DNA of 64,000 nt from an uncultured Burkholderiales bacterium (GCA_903871545.1 CAIQHG010000034.1:29735-93734); one strand, 5' to 3'. Numbered from the stretch's first letter, positions 25,204 to 34,433 are shown. Numbers and translations: made by a program. The notes: a model not told the origin generated them from the sequence alone.

Positions 25204-27647
25204 TGATAATTAGCGTACCGACTCGCGTCCGAAAAGGGGTCTCTCAAATTTTGATACCTAGGAATATTTTGCTTGAGTGCAGATAGAGGATTCGACCCCA
25301 CTCTTGAAATACCATCAAACTCAACTTGGAACATAATTCTTTGATTTGTCGTTGTTGAATTAATTTGTATTCTCTCTAGTACAACCCTTCCTAGCCAACA
25401 CCCTGCATCATATTCAAATCCAGCAACGGCGTCTCCAATTTGACCCGTATCTTTGTTGTAGTTTATCCTTCCTACTGCATACCAGCGATTCTCACCTAAA
25501 CCCCTTCCCGGCCCTGAGTCTCGTCCTTTATCCCCCCACAGATCGTTGATCGGCCACTGCCAGCCTGTATCTATCATATAAGCGCCTAGGCGTCGATCAT
25601 ATCTGTATCCCGCCGTCAAAAGTCTGTAATTAGTCGGGTTATACCGCACATTTCCAGCTGAGAGATCAGATTGTTCAGTTTGAGGGTTGTACTCGTAGGT
25701 AGAGTCTATCTTCCAGCGCTCATTCAAGTTGACTTGACCTCCCACTAAAAAATCACTTAACCTACCTGTGATGGGTTTAGGATCGGTCGGCAAATAAATA
25801 TCTTGGTTCCTAAGCAGGATCCTTTGTGCTACCCCAAGCCTTGCAGCTTCAAATCCCGTTTCAGAGTCGATTAGCCTAGAGTTTCCTCCAAGAGTGACCA
25901 TTTTGCTATCCGAAATTCGGTCATTTCCAGAGAATGCATTTTCATTAAAAATCGAAGCAAAACTGAAATCGTATGTACTTGAGTCATAAACAGGTAAATC
26001 ATTTTGACTTCTAAAGGGTGTGTAAACAAAGAACACTCTTGGCTCAAGTGTTTGGGTCCACGCATGATTAAAGAGATCGGTTGATCTCTCAAAGTTAAGC
26101 ACCCCGTCCAGACTGAATGTGGGCACAGTTACGTTTGCAGCAAGTAAGCCACTTGTGGTTGGAGACTCAAACGCATAGGAGCGCGAATGCAGCATTAATT
26201 TGGGCGTCAAGTAACCGTACTCATTTAGTACTGGATAACTCAACTGAGATAAACCGTATATTCTTTGTGCGTTGGGCTGACAATCTACAGTTGCTTGAAG
26301 GCAAGAATAAGTCCTATCCGATTTAAATTCGGTGTAATCGCCCTCCACTGAGAAGTTTAATCCTCTCATATCGTAAGCTGCGAACCTTGAGTTTACCTCT
26401 GGTAAACGGTCATAGGGGGGCGTTATTCTGGTTCGGGCGTCTTGTAAGGTTTGCCATTTTAAAGATCTCACAAAGGTTGTAACGTTTTGAGTTGTCCAAC
26501 TCAGGCTTAAATCGGTGGGTAAAAGTTGCTGCGATAACAGACCCGGGGCCCTTGGAAAGTCTTGCCAATATAGATCATCACTTACCCGATTTAGATTTAA
26601 GTAGTAATTGACTTTACCTATTTCTTTGTCATCAAAATTAGCGCTCCCTGCATGTTGCTGACTGTACCCCCAGCGGTCTCGGTCTCTTAGAGGGTCTTTG
26701 GACATGTAATCGTAATAAATTTGACCTCTTTCCTCAGCGTGCTCCCCCTCTAAATACCTAAACTCTGTCCCTATATCTGTACCTCTTCTGCTCCAATAGG
26801 TTGGTGTAATAGTTGCATCCCTATTTGGAGCAATGTTCCAGTAATAGGGTTGACTTATTTGGATACCGCTTATGTTATCAACTCCAATTGTTGGCGCTAG
26901 CAAACCAGATTTTCGCTCATTCGTTAAAGGGAACGAAAGACTTGGCAAAGGTACATTTGGAAAGTCTTTCATCACAAGCGTTGCCCCTTTTGCGCTCCCC
27001 TCGTTTGTCAATGTATTTAAACTCAACGTATCCGCTTTTAATATCCATGCAGGCGCCCATCCGGGGGCGGATTGGGCACGGCAGGTTGTGTAAGTGGCAC
27101 GCTGAATAATTGCCCGTTTATCATCTAAAAAGTCTATTTTTTCTGCGCTTCCGTAAGCGTTATTTTTAACTAAAGAGAAGTCTGTAGCGATAAAGTAACC
27201 CTCAAAACTGTCAATTTGTATATCTAAGAACGATCCCCTAAATAAGTTGCCAGCCCTATTCAGTGAAACCGTGCCTCTAGCTTGTAATTTTTCACTCAAA
27301 CTTGAGTATTGAATATGATCGGCCTTGACTTGGGTATTTCCTCGTCTGAAAGTGACATTTCCATCTAAGTTTGTTTGCTCCGCTGATATCCCCTCAAGTG
27401 AATCACTTTGAATATAGATAGGTAACAAACTTGTCGCGTTCGATGCTGCTTTTTCTTGCAAAAGAGAGCTTGCCCTTAACACCAGTGGCGCGCTTTTACT
27501 TGCCTGGTTTACAAGCTTTTGGGGTTCCCTATTCTCTACATTTTTAGACAACTCATCCGATTCATGCAACTTAATAGAGTCTGCAAATGATGTTTGCAAA
27601 TAAACGAGAGAGCTCAAAAGTAAAATAAATCTGCAGAAAAATGACAT
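25200..27647 (-). CDS. lptD: LPS-assembly outer-membrane protein LptD
   Basis: LptD is the outer-membrane barrel that, with LptE, inserts LPS into the outer leaflet. The sequence has a signal peptide (FILLLSSLVYLQTSFA) and a periplasmic OstA-like jellyroll (LEGISAEQTNLDGNVTFRRGNTQVKADHI). The large beta-barrel follows from about residue 220, with GLLAPTIGVDN and WNIAPNRDATITPTYWSRRG. Cysteines suited to disulfide formation occur near TTCRAQ and AGCWLGRV. I use the ATG at 27647 (815 residues). A TTG at 27671 with a closer AAAAGG site is an alternative and would add eight residues. It is divergent from amgK and leads the lptD-surA-rsmA operon. Confidence 0.93.
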   Translation of the reverse strand: MSFFCRFILLLSSLVYLQTSFADSIKLHESDELSKNVENREPQKLVNQASKSAPLVLRASSLLQEKAASNATSLLPIYIQSDSLEGISAEQTNLDGNVTFRRGNTQVKADHIQYSSLSEKLQARGTVSLNRAGNLFRGSFLDIQIDSFEGYFIATDFSLVKNNAYGSAEKIDFLDDKRAIIQRATYTTCRAQSAPGWAPAWILKADTLSLNTLTNEGSAKGATLVMKDFPNVPLPSLSFPLTNERKSGLLAPTIGVDNISGIQISQPYYWNIAPNRDATITPTYWSRRGTDIGTEFRYLEGEHAEERGQIYYDYMSKDPLRDRDRWGYSQQHAGSANFDDKEIGKVNYYLNLNRVSDDLYWQDFPRAPGLLSQQLLPTDLSLSWTTQNVTTFVRSLKWQTLQDARTRITPPYDRLPEVNSRFAAYDMRGLNFSVEGDYTEFKSDRTYSCLQATVDCQPNAQRIYGLSQLSYPVLNEYGYLTPKLMLHSRSYAFESPTTSGLLAANVTVPTFSLDGVLNFERSTDLFNHAWTQTLEPRVFFVYTPFRSQNDLPVYDSSTYDFSFASIFNENAFSGNDRISDSKMVTLGGNSRLIDSETGFEAARLGVAQRILLRNQDIYLPTDPKPITGRLSDFLVGGQVNLNERWKIDSTYEYNPQTEQSDLSAGNVRYNPTNYRLLTAGYRYDRRLGAYMIDTGWQWPINDLWGDKGRDSGPGRGLGENRWYAVGRINYNKDTGQIGDAVAGFEYDAGCWLGRVVLERIQINSTTTNQRIMFQVEFDGISRVGSNPLSALKQNIPRYQNLRDPFSDASRYANYQ

Positions 27648-27757
27648 GAATTGATTATGATTGCTTCGCAAAACCTTTTATTGCTTTAAAGTAATGGGTC
27701 ATTTGTAAAATTAAGATTATCTCTGAGCTTTTAAGCTTTAAACACACCTTTTTACGC

Positions 27758-28873
27758 ATGCAAGTTAATATACCCACAAAGCCACCCATCGTTTGGAGTA
27801 ATCCAGAGCGTGAAAAAGCCTTTTTCAGCTGGTTAGATCGAGTTGCAATAGAGTTTTCTTTAAATAAAGAAAGCTTGTCTTTGGCTTCAGCAGATGCAAG
27901 TTTTAGGCGTTATTTTCGACTAACCAGTCAGTACGAGCTAGCCAAATCGTTTGTCATTATGGATGCTCCCCCCGATAAAGAGAACTGCTCCTCATTTGTA
28001 GCCATCGCCTCTTTAATGGCTCGTGCGGGGTTGCTGGTGCCGCAAATCCTCAATTGGAGTGAGCCTTTGGGATTCATGCTCATCTCAGACTTGGGCAATC
28101 AAACTTTGCTAGAACAGTTGCAAACTACCCTTGACCTGACAGCCCCTGAAGCAACACCACCTCTGGCCCCGTTTAACAAAGCACTTGACGCTCTTCTGCT
28201 TTGGCAAAAGGCGAGTAAACCCAATACGCTTGATCTTTATGATGAGTCCGTTTTGATGAGGGAGCTCTACTTATTTCCTGAATGGTATATCTCCCAACAC
28301 AAAAAAATTGCTCTCACTGTAGATCAACAAAACGTATTACAAAGCGTTTTCAGTCTTATTGTTAAATCCAATTTAAGCGCCCCCCGTGTCTTTGTACACC
28401 GAGACTTTATGACTCGTAATCTGATGGTCTCGCAAGACAAAAATGAGCACCGCCTTGGTGTGCTAGATTTTCAAGACGCTTTAATGGGGCCAATCACTTA
28501 CGACATAGCAAGTTTAATGCGCGATGCTTTTTGCAGCTGGTCAGAAGAGTTTGTACTGGACATTACCATTCGCTATTGGGAACGCATTCGCTCAAGTGGG
28601 ATGATTGATCAAAACGGTTGGTCTGAGGATTTTGGAGAATTTTGGCGAGCTGTCGAGTGGATGGGGCTTCAAAGACACTTGAAAGTAAGCGGCATATTTG
28701 CAAGATTAACTCTAAGAGACAATAAGCCTAAATATTTATCCGATACTCCTCGGTTTATTAAATACATTAGAAGCACCGGAGCAAGGTATAGGGAACTATT
28801 TCCTTTGATTCGACTATTAGACTCGTTTGATAGCCAAAATGATAAACAAGTTTTCTCATTTGGACGCTTGTAA
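27758..28873 (+). CDS. amgK: N-acetylmuramate/N-acetylglucosamine anomeric kinase (AmgK)
   Basis: AmgK phosphorylates the anomeric carbon of MurNAc and GlcNAc in the cell-wall recycling shortcut to UDP-MurNAc. The 371-residue protein belongs to the APH kinase fold. It has SADASFRRYFR in the nucleotide-binding N-lobe, FVIMDAPP, the catalytic loop VHRDFMTRNLMV with HRD at about residues 214-216, and the metal-binding LGVLDFQDALMGPITYDIASLM. The gene is divergent from lptD, as in other Burkholderiales. Its usual next gene murU is instead about 33 kb away (62442-63206), and rsmE follows here. Confidence 0.9.
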   Translation: MQVNIPTKPPIVWSNPEREKAFFSWLDRVAIEFSLNKESLSLASADASFRRYFRLTSQYELAKSFVIMDAPPDKENCSSFVAIASLMARAGLLVPQILNWSEPLGFMLISDLGNQTLLEQLQTTLDLTAPEATPPLAPFNKALDALLLWQKASKPNTLDLYDESVLMRELYLFPEWYISQHKKIALTVDQQNVLQSVFSLIVKSNLSAPRVFVHRDFMTRNLMVSQDKNEHRLGVLDFQDALMGPITYDIASLMRDAFCSWSEEFVLDITIRYWERIRSSGMIDQNGWSEDFGEFWRAVEWMGLQRHLKVSGIFARLTLRDNKPKYLSDTPRFIKYIRSTGARYRELFPLIRLLDSFDSQNDKQVFSFGRL

Positions 28874-28887
28874 CCTAGACGTTTAAA

Positions 28888-29649
28888 ATGCCCAGAATTT
28901 TCTGCGATTCCCCTATTCAACTTATAAATAGTTGGTCTTTGCCTGCAGATACGGCCCGCCATATTCAAGTCTTAAGGCTTCAGCCTGGTGACAAATTTAC
29001 TTTATTTAACGGCCGAGGAGGGGAGTTTACGTCGCAAATTTTAGAGATGGGCAGAAAAGAAGTTGTAGCCTCTGTTTTAAGTTTTAATCCTGTAGAACGC
29101 GAATTAAATGCTCAAATCCACCTACTAATGGGTATGCCCGCCAACGATAAAATGGATTGGATTATTGAAAAAGCAACTGAGCTTGGAGTTCGTCAAGTTA
29201 CCCCCCTAATGACGCAGCACAATGTTGTTCGCTTAAGTGGTACCCGGGCTGACAAAAAGACCCTTCACTGGAGTTCCATCGCCACAGCCGCGTGCACTCA
29301 GTGTGGCAGAAATACGGCCCCCGTTATTGAAAGCCCTATTGAGCTTTCAAATTGGCTTGCAACTGAGCTCGGCTCTGTATCAAACCCGTCTTTTAAATGG
29401 TTTTTTTCTCTTAATTCTTTGGCCCGCTCGATTGGTCCTCAAATCCAAGAACTCTTAAAACTTCCCCTTAATAACAATCCCCATATCTTGATTGCATTTG
29501 GCCCAGAAGGTGGATGGTCTTCGCAGGAGGAGACGACACTTATAAATTACGGCTTTACGGCCCTTAGCCTTGGCAATAGAACGCTTCGCGCAGAAACTGC
29601 CGCAATAGCAACACTAGCCACGTTAAATTTAATGCTAGAACAAAGTTAG
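28888..29649 (+). CDS. rsmE: 16S rRNA (uracil(1498)-N3)-methyltransferase
   Basis: RsmE methylates N3 of U1498 in 16S rRNA. The 253-residue protein has an N-terminal PUA-like domain (HIQVLRLQPGDKFTLFNGRGGEF) and a C-terminal SPOUT knot. The knot contains MGMPANDKMDWIIEKATELGVRQVTPL, AFGPEGGWSSQEE and SLGNRTLRAETAAI. It starts 14 bases after amgK, so the two are probably cotranscribed. The 3' end overlaps the convergent metW stop by four bases. Confidence 0.94.
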   Translation: MPRIFCDSPIQLINSWSLPADTARHIQVLRLQPGDKFTLFNGRGGEFTSQILEMGRKEVVASVLSFNPVERELNAQIHLLMGMPANDKMDWIIEKATELGVRQVTPLMTQHNVVRLSGTRADKKTLHWSSIATAACTQCGRNTAPVIESPIELSNWLATELGSVSNPSFKWFFSLNSLARSIGPQIQELLKLPLNNNPHILIAFGPEGGWSSQEETTLINYGFTALSLGNRTLRAETAAIATLATLNLMLEQS

Positions 29650-30227
29650 TGCTCAATTTTAAATACCGCGGTCGGTGCTAGCAAATTTGGAAATAAGCGG
29701 ATAATACTTGAGTCTTTGACTCCAAAAGAATCCAAGATTTTTATTTTATTTTTTTTAGCTAGCAACTCAAAATCGTAAAAAGTTCCCACACGAATATTAG
29801 GCGTGTCATACCACTGATAAGGGAGCCTTTTTGTCACTGGCATCGCCCCGCGCAAAATACTAATCCTATTTGGCCAGTGTGCGAAGTTTGGAAAAGCAAC
29901 TATGCCGATTTTCCCCACCCTTACTGTCTCCATAACCATAGTTTCTGCGTTTCTCAAATTTTGTAAGGTATCAATCTGCAGTACAACGTCGAAAGAAAAA
30001 TCCTCAAAAATTGTTAAACCTTCATCCAAATTTAACTGCAACACCTGAACACCACGACGAACACACTGCAAAACATTTTGGTCATCTATTTCAACGCCGT
30101 AACCGTCGCATCCTCTGTGGAGCTGTAAATAATTTAATAAGTCACCATCCCCACAACCTAAATCAAGCACCCTGCTCCCCACAGGCACTAGCTCGGCGAT
30201 ACTTGAGATGAAGGCTTGCTTATTCAT
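29646..30227 (-). CDS. metW: MetW, methionine biosynthesis methyltransferase-like protein
   Basis: MetW is a SAM-dependent methyltransferase-fold protein that works with MetX in methionine synthesis. Its exact chemistry is unsettled, and effects on MetX activity have been reported. The 193 residues include VLDLGCGDGDLL (motif I), GYGVEIDDQNV (acidic ribose contact), and the MetW signature PNFAHWPNRISILRGAMPVTKRLPYQWYDTPNI. It begins ten bases after the metX stop, in the standard metXW operon order. Confidence 0.94.
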   Translation of the reverse strand: MNKQAFISSIAELVPVGSRVLDLGCGDGDLLNYLQLHRGCDGYGVEIDDQNVLQCVRRGVQVLQLNLDEGLTIFEDFSFDVVLQIDTLQNLRNAETMVMETVRVGKIGIVAFPNFAHWPNRISILRGAMPVTKRLPYQWYDTPNIRVGTFYDFELLAKKNKIKILDSFGVKDSSIIRLFPNLLAPTAVFKIEH

Positions 30228-30237
30228 CTAATTTGTC

Positions 30238-31368
30238 CTAATTTTTTAAATTCTTAAATATTTCCGCAAAATAGGATTCCACAACGCTCAAGTACCGATG
30301 GTCATCAAGTAAAAAAGCATCGTGCCCATGTGGTGCGTCAATCTCTGAATACGTTACGGCTATTTTGTTATCAATTAGAGCTTTTACGATTTCCCTGCTC
30401 CTTGCCGGCGAAAACCTCCAATCTGTTTTGAAACTAATCACTAAGAATTTACTTTTTATTTTTTTGAATGCCAGACTTAAACTATTCTGATGCTCTTTCG
30501 CTGGATCAAAATAATCAAGAGCTCTTGTAATCAATAAGTAAGTGTTGGCGTCAAAATATTCACTGAATTTTTCCCCCTGATGCCTTAAATAACTCTCTAT
30601 TTGAAACTCTACATCTTGAGTGGAATACTTTAAGGTGTCATTTCTCAACGTTCTTCCAAATTTAGTGTTCATCACATCATCGCTTAAATACGTAATATGG
30701 CCCACCATTCTCGCGATTTTTAAACCCCGGCGAGGGATAACATTGTGCTCGTAAAAGTAGCCCTCATGAAAGTCCGGATCATTTACGATTGCGCGTCTCG
30801 CGACTTCATTAAATGCAATATTTTCGGCATTTAAATTGGGCGCGCTTGCGATCACAACTGAGTTCAATACTTTATCCGGGTACTGCAGCGTCCAACTTAA
30901 AGCTTGCATTCCCCCTAAACTGCCACCCATAACTGCACATAGCCGTTCGATACCAAGAGCATAGACTAATCTTTGCTGAGCGTTAACCCAATCTTCTACA
31001 GTTACAACAGGAAAGGCGCCACCCCAAATTTTTTGATTCTTTGGGTTTACGTGTGTGGGCCCAGTAGAACCAAAGCATGATCCCAAATTGTTAATTCCAA
31101 TTACAAAAAATTGATCCGTATCCACAGATTTCCCCGGACCAATCATCTTATCCCACCATCCCGCTGATTTAAAACCCTCTCCCTCATACTCACCCGCAAC
31201 ATGGTGAGAGGCGTTTAGCGCGTGACAAATTAAAACCGCATTCGATTTCGATTCATTTAGCTGGCCATAAGTTTCGTACGCAAGTTGATAACTGTCTAAT
31301 ACCCCACCAGAGCGCAGTTTGAGTGGCTCACTGAAGTTCATGATTTGCGCTCGGGCGATAAAGCTCAT
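30238..31368 (-). CDS. metX: Homoserine O-acyltransferase MetX
   Basis: MetX acylates homoserine, the first committed step of methionine synthesis. It is an alpha/beta hydrolase of 376 residues with the nucleophile elbow [13 protein letters not shown], the catalytic Asp in the [13 protein letters not shown] region, and the final His in [10 protein letters not shown]. The family uses either acetyl-CoA or succinyl-CoA. The arginine in TDWRFSP favours succinyl-CoA by my recollection of family studies, but this is not certain from sequence alone. It leads the metX-metW operon. Confidence 0.93.
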   Translation of the reverse strand: MSFIARAQIMNFSEPLKLRSGGVLDSYQLAYETYGQLNESKSNAVLICHALNASHHVAGEYEGEGFKSAGWWDKMIGPGKSVDTDQFFVIGINNLGSCFGSTGPTHVNPKNQKIWGGAFPVVTVEDWVNAQQRLVYALGIERLCAVMGGSLGGMQALSWTLQYPDKVLNSVVIASAPNLNAENIAFNEVARRAIVNDPDFHEGYFYEHNVIPRRGLKIARMVGHITYLSDDVMNTKFGRTLRNDTLKYSTQDVEFQIESYLRHQGEKFSEYFDANTYLLITRALDYFDPAKEHQNSLSLAFKKIKSKFLVISFKTDWRFSPARSREIVKALIDNKIAVTYSEIDAPHGHDAFLLDDHRYLSVVESYFAEIFKNLKN

Positions 31369-31770
31369 ACTTTTAATTTAGTCAACTTGCTCTTAACATT
31401 CCACATTTTTCTTGGTCTTTTTTTATTAGTTGACCTTATCAAGCATCACAATTGTTGAATAATTCAATTTTATTAACACCAAGCAATTTTTGGGCTCTTT
31501 TATCTTAGCTTTCTGCTTCAGTTTTCAATCCCGCTGAGGGTTTTTAAACAAAAAACATGAATTTATTCTGCTTTTTAGCTATTTTTCTTCCTAATAGTAG
31601 TAAATCCTAAGCACTAAATGTCATTTGTGCCTCATAATGTCAGAACACGTATTTAATGTAACAGTTTATGCGTGGTTTCTGGTGATCGGTTAGTTTCGCG
31701 CTTCGCTTTTCTTTATTGTGGTGCATTCGGGACTCCATCGCTTTTCATTGTGTTTCAAGGAGTCCCTTTC
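31369..31770 (+). promoter_or_regulatory. Long AT-rich divergent region between metX and the RNA-binding protein gene
   Basis: This is the longest gene-free stretch in the window (about 400 bases). It should hold the metX promoter on the minus strand and the promoter and leader of the RNA-binding protein on the plus strand. A partial palindrome around TTGAATAATTCAA (31455-31467) and the ribosome-binding-site hairpin at its right end are the visible structures. Only tiny frames under 20 codons are present. A long leader is common for cold-regulated RRM genes. Confidence 0.5.
31729..31766 (+). promoter_or_regulatory. Hairpin sequestering the ribosome-binding site of the RRM gene
   Basis: GGGACTCC (31729-31736) and GGAGTCCC (31759-31766) are perfect 8-base inverted copies with a 22-base loop. 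The 3' arm holds most of the AAGGAG ribosome-binding site (31757-31762), eight bases before the ATG at 31771. No U run follows. The arrangement resembles an RNA thermometer or an autoregulatory leader, which is inference. Confidence 0.55.
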
Positions 31771-32181
31771 ATGGGCAATAAATTATACGTAGGCAATCTG
31801 CCTTATTCTGTTCGCGACAATGATTTGGAGCAAGCATTTGGGCAATATGGTGGCGTCACAAGCGCTAAAGTAATGATGGAGAGAGACACTGGCAGATCCA
31901 AAGGATTTGGCTTTGTTGAAATGGGCAACGACGCGGAAGCTCAAGCCGCAATCGCTGGCATGAACGGCCAATCTCTTGGTGGCCGTAGCCTCGTTGTAAA
32001 CGAAGCTCGCCCAATGGAGGCTCGCCCACCCCGCACTGGCGGTGGCGGCGGATATGGTGGCGGCGGTTATGGCGGTGGCGGTGGTGGTGGTGGTCGACGT
32101 GAAGGCGGCGGCGGATATGGCGGCGGCGGCGGTGGCGGTGGCGGTGGCCGACGCGAAGGCGGCGGCGGCGATTACCGTTAA
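31771..32181 (+). CDS. Glycine-rich RRM RNA-binding protein
   Basis: This 136-residue protein has one RNA recognition motif. RNP2 is LYVGNLPY at residues 4-11, and RNP1 is KGFGFVEM near residue 45. A C-terminal tail of about 45 residues follows, made of glycine with interspersed Tyr and Arg (GGYGGGG and GRREGGGG units). Such proteins are widespread in proteobacteria and cyanobacteria and are often cold-induced RNA chaperones. I place the start at 31771, after an AAGGAG site. A longer reading frame upstream lacks family similarity. A strong terminator follows. The leader hairpin suggests translational control. Confidence 0.92.
   Translation: MGNKLYVGNLPYSVRDNDLEQAFGQYGGVTSAKVMMERDTGRSKGFGFVEMGNDAEAQAAIAGMNGQSLGGRSLVVNEARPMEARPPRTGGGGGYGGGGYGGGGGGGGRREGGGGYGGGGGGGGGGRREGGGGDYR
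32038..32172 (+). repeat. Glycine-codon simple repeats in the RRM protein tail
   Basis: Runs of GGC and GGT codons form imperfect tandem units encoding GGYGGGG and GRREGGGG. Two GGYGGGG-GRREGG blocks are clearly duplicated. This low-complexity DNA is a likely site of length variation and assembly error. Confidence 0.8.
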
Positions 32182-32240
32182 TCTAAGACGTGGCAGCTAA
32201 CCACTGCGTTATTGATAGATTAATGTAGATCTGACCTAAG

Positions 32241-32267
32241 GGATACTGTTCACAGTATCCTTTTTTT
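32241..32267. terminator. Strong intrinsic terminator after the RRM gene
   Basis: GGATACTG (32241-32248), loop TTCA, CAGTATCC (32253-32260) and seven T residues form a textbook terminator for the plus-strand gene. It ends where the convergent lptC gene stops (32266). Confidence 0.9.
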
Positions 32268-32889
32268 ATTTTTTAGCGAACGTTACTTTTACATTTCCGA
32301 CTAACTGCATCCTTCTATCAATATTGTTGTACTGCATTGAATCAGCCGTTATCTTTTCCAATCCCCTATCAATTTGAACGGGCAAATTAGTATAAATTTT
32401 TTCAATTTCTGAATTGATTTTTAAATATTGGCTTTTAATACTCAAAAAAGTTGGTGCTACTTTAGTCCCACTCCAGTCTTGCTTTATGAGCTCAACATCT
32501 CCCCTCAATTCAATGAGAGAGGCGTCGGCATTAGTTGTTGCTGTCTTAGCAGTCCCTTGCGTTCTTTGCACACCGCTAAAATTTGAATGTGATTGAGAAT
32601 AAACTCGCGGACCTTCTATTTCTGTAGTGTCCGTATCGGCAAAATGTCGGGCATATCTTCCCAGTATATGAGACTTAACTTCACCATTTGGCTCATAAGT
32701 CGTAACAGAAAACCCTCGCATAAAGTAATCTTCGACATGAGCCAAAGGCAAGACACTCTCTTTTTTGATTGCTTTTGGCGTAACTTGAAGCAACCAATAA
32801 GTAAACATCGCAAATATTAACATCAAAATGACTGGCAAGTAGCCACTTAAATTGTCCCAACTGCGTTTGAATATTTGTATACCTTTCAT
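32266..32889 (-). CDS. lptC: LPS transport periplasmic protein LptC
   Basis: LptC is a single-pass inner-membrane protein that takes LPS from LptB2FG and passes it to LptA. The 207-residue sequence has an N-terminal anchor (YLPVILMLIFAMFTYWLL) and a beta-jellyroll periplasmic domain (FMRGFSVTTYEPNGEVKSHILGRYARHFADTD, followed by SMQYNNIDRRMQLVGNVKVTF). It follows kdsC by 27 bases in a kdsD-kdsC-lptC operon. lptA and lptB normally come next in proteobacteria, but here the operon ends at a convergent terminator. Confidence 0.92.
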   Translation of the reverse strand: MKGIQIFKRSWDNLSGYLPVILMLIFAMFTYWLLQVTPKAIKKESVLPLAHVEDYFMRGFSVTTYEPNGEVKSHILGRYARHFADTDTTEIEGPRVYSQSHSNFSGVQRTQGTAKTATTNADASLIELRGDVELIKQDWSGTKVAPTFLSIKSQYLKINSEIEKIYTNLPVQIDRGLEKITADSMQYNNIDRRMQLVGNVKVTFAKK

Positions 32890-32916
32890 GGTGTATTTTT
32901 TTACTTTTCAAAGAGA

Positions 32917-33453
32917 TTAACTCTCATTTAAAGCCTCATTTAATAGGTCAAGATACTTACCCTTTGCCGTCAACAATAGATCACAAAACTCGCGCAACGC
33001 ACCTTCACCACCTTTTTTGAGAGTCACATAATCTACCCGGCTTAAAACTTCACGATGCCCGTTTTGAGGAGCACATGAAAAAGCAGCTTTTACAATCATT
33101 TGCAAATCAGGCCAGTCATCACCCATGCAAGCCGCTTGAGTCCAGTTTAATTGTAATTCTTGTAATATTTTTTCTGCAACTGATACCTTTCTTTCTGCCC
33201 CCAAGTAGATATGTTTCACGCCTAAATCTACCAACCTATTTTTTACATGCTCTCCGACTCTGCCAGAGATGATGACTGGAACAATACCAATTTTTTGTAT
33301 TAATTTGATACCCTGTCCATCCAAAACATTGAATTGTTTTAATGATTCATTTTTTTCTGAATAGAGCAATCGTCCATCTGTGAAAACACCGTCAACATCT
33401 AAAAATATGACTCTTATATTTTGAGCTAATAGCAAATTTTCTGGACTGTACAT
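32917..33453 (-). CDS. kdsC: 3-deoxy-D-manno-octulosonate 8-phosphate phosphatase
   Basis: KdsC hydrolyses KDO-8-phosphate to KDO for LPS inner-core synthesis. It is a small C0-type HAD phosphatase of 178 residues. It has the nucleophile motif IFLDVDGVFTDG, VLDGQGIKLIQK, VIISGR (motif II), and CMGDDWPDLQMI (motif IV), with the AFSCAPQNGHREV segment typical of the family. It starts eight bases after the kdsD stop. Confidence 0.95.
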   Translation of the reverse strand: MYSPENLLLAQNIRVIFLDVDGVFTDGRLLYSEKNESLKQFNVLDGQGIKLIQKIGIVPVIISGRVGEHVKNRLVDLGVKHIYLGAERKVSVAEKILQELQLNWTQAACMGDDWPDLQMIVKAAFSCAPQNGHREVLSRVDYVTLKKGGEGALREFCDLLLTAKGKYLDLLNEALNES

Positions 33454-33461
33454 AAAATAAT

Positions 33462-34433
33462 TTAAATGACTTTTGCACGCATTAAATCATTTGTATTTAA
33501 TGCACCTATCAACACCTGTGTTTCATCAACAACTAGCAAGGTATTAATTCTTAACTTTTCCATCTTACCGACAACGTCGACAGCTAGAGATGTTTGAGAT
33601 ATTGTCTGCGGGTTTTTCTGCATTATGTCTTTGGCCAATAACTCCTTAAGCGACCCCCCCTTTTCTATTAGTCGCCGCAAATCACCATCCGTGAAAATCC
33701 CGCAAGGTCTTCCTAAATCATCGACAACAGCCGTAACACCAAGCCCTTTTTTGCTCATCTCGCTTAAAAGCTCATTCATGGTTGCAGTTAATCCTACACG
33801 GGGGATCTGCTCTTTTTTCCTCATGATATCTGAAACATGAGTCAATAACTTGCGCCCTAGTGCACCTGCTGGATGGGACTTTGCAAAGTCTTCTGATTTG
33901 AACCCCCTCGCATCTAACAACACCACGGCGAGAGCGTCCCCAATAGCTAATTGGGCAGTTGTGCTGGCTGTGGGGGCAAGGTTTAGGGGACACGCCTCTT
34001 TTTTTACGCTGCAGTCAATTGCAATCGTTGACTCTTTTCCGAGGGTTGAGTCTAAATTGCCTGTAATCGCAATCAATGGCACGCCCAAGCGTTTAATCAA
34101 CGGGATTAGCTTGGTTATCTCCTCCGTTTCCCCGCTGTTTGATAAAGCAATCACAACATCATTAGAAGTTATCATCCCGAAATCTCCATGGCTGGCCTCA
34201 GCTGGGTGGACGAACATAGCAGGGCTTCCTGTCGAGGCAAGAGTTGCTGCGATTTTTGAAGCAATGTGTCCGCTTTTGCCCATCCCCATCACAACAACCC
34301 TTCCCTTTATTTTAAGTATTGCCCCCACAGCATCTACAAATCGATCGTCCAGCCTTTCTTGCAATGACCTTACTGCGTCCGCCTCAATGCTTAGCGCCTC
34401 AATACCAAGTTTAAGAATTTGTGATCTGTTCAT
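33462..34433 (-). CDS. kdsD: Arabinose 5-phosphate isomerase
   Basis: KdsD converts ribulose 5-phosphate to arabinose 5-phosphate, the first step to KDO. The sequence has an SIS domain (VVMGMGKSGHIASKIAATLASTGSPAMFVHPAEASHGD) and a C-terminal pair of CBS domains (IPRVGLTATMNELL onward). I use the ATG at 34433 (323 residues, MNRSQILKLG). A TTG at 34454 would add seven residues. It heads the kdsD-kdsC-lptC operon downstream of mnmE, with a 74-base gap that probably contains its promoter. Confidence 0.94.
   Translation of the reverse strand: MNRSQILKLGIEALSIEADAVRSLQERLDDRFVDAVGAILKIKGRVVVMGMGKSGHIASKIAATLASTGSPAMFVHPAEASHGDFGMITSNDVVIALSNSGETEEITKLIPLIKRLGVPLIAITGNLDSTLGKESTIAIDCSVKKEACPLNLAPTASTTAQLAIGDALAVVLLDARGFKSEDFAKSHPAGALGRKLLTHVSDIMRKKEQIPRVGLTATMNELLSEMSKKGLGVTAVVDDLGRPCGIFTDGDLRRLIEKGGSLKELLAKDIMQKNPQTISQTSLAVDVVGKMEKLRINTLLVVDETQVLIGALNTNDLMRAKVI

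Noticed and set aside
32038..32172. Repeated GGC/GGT blocks resembling a repeat array
   Set aside because: They encode the glycine-rich tail of the RRM protein. There are no unique spacers, so this is not a CRISPR array.
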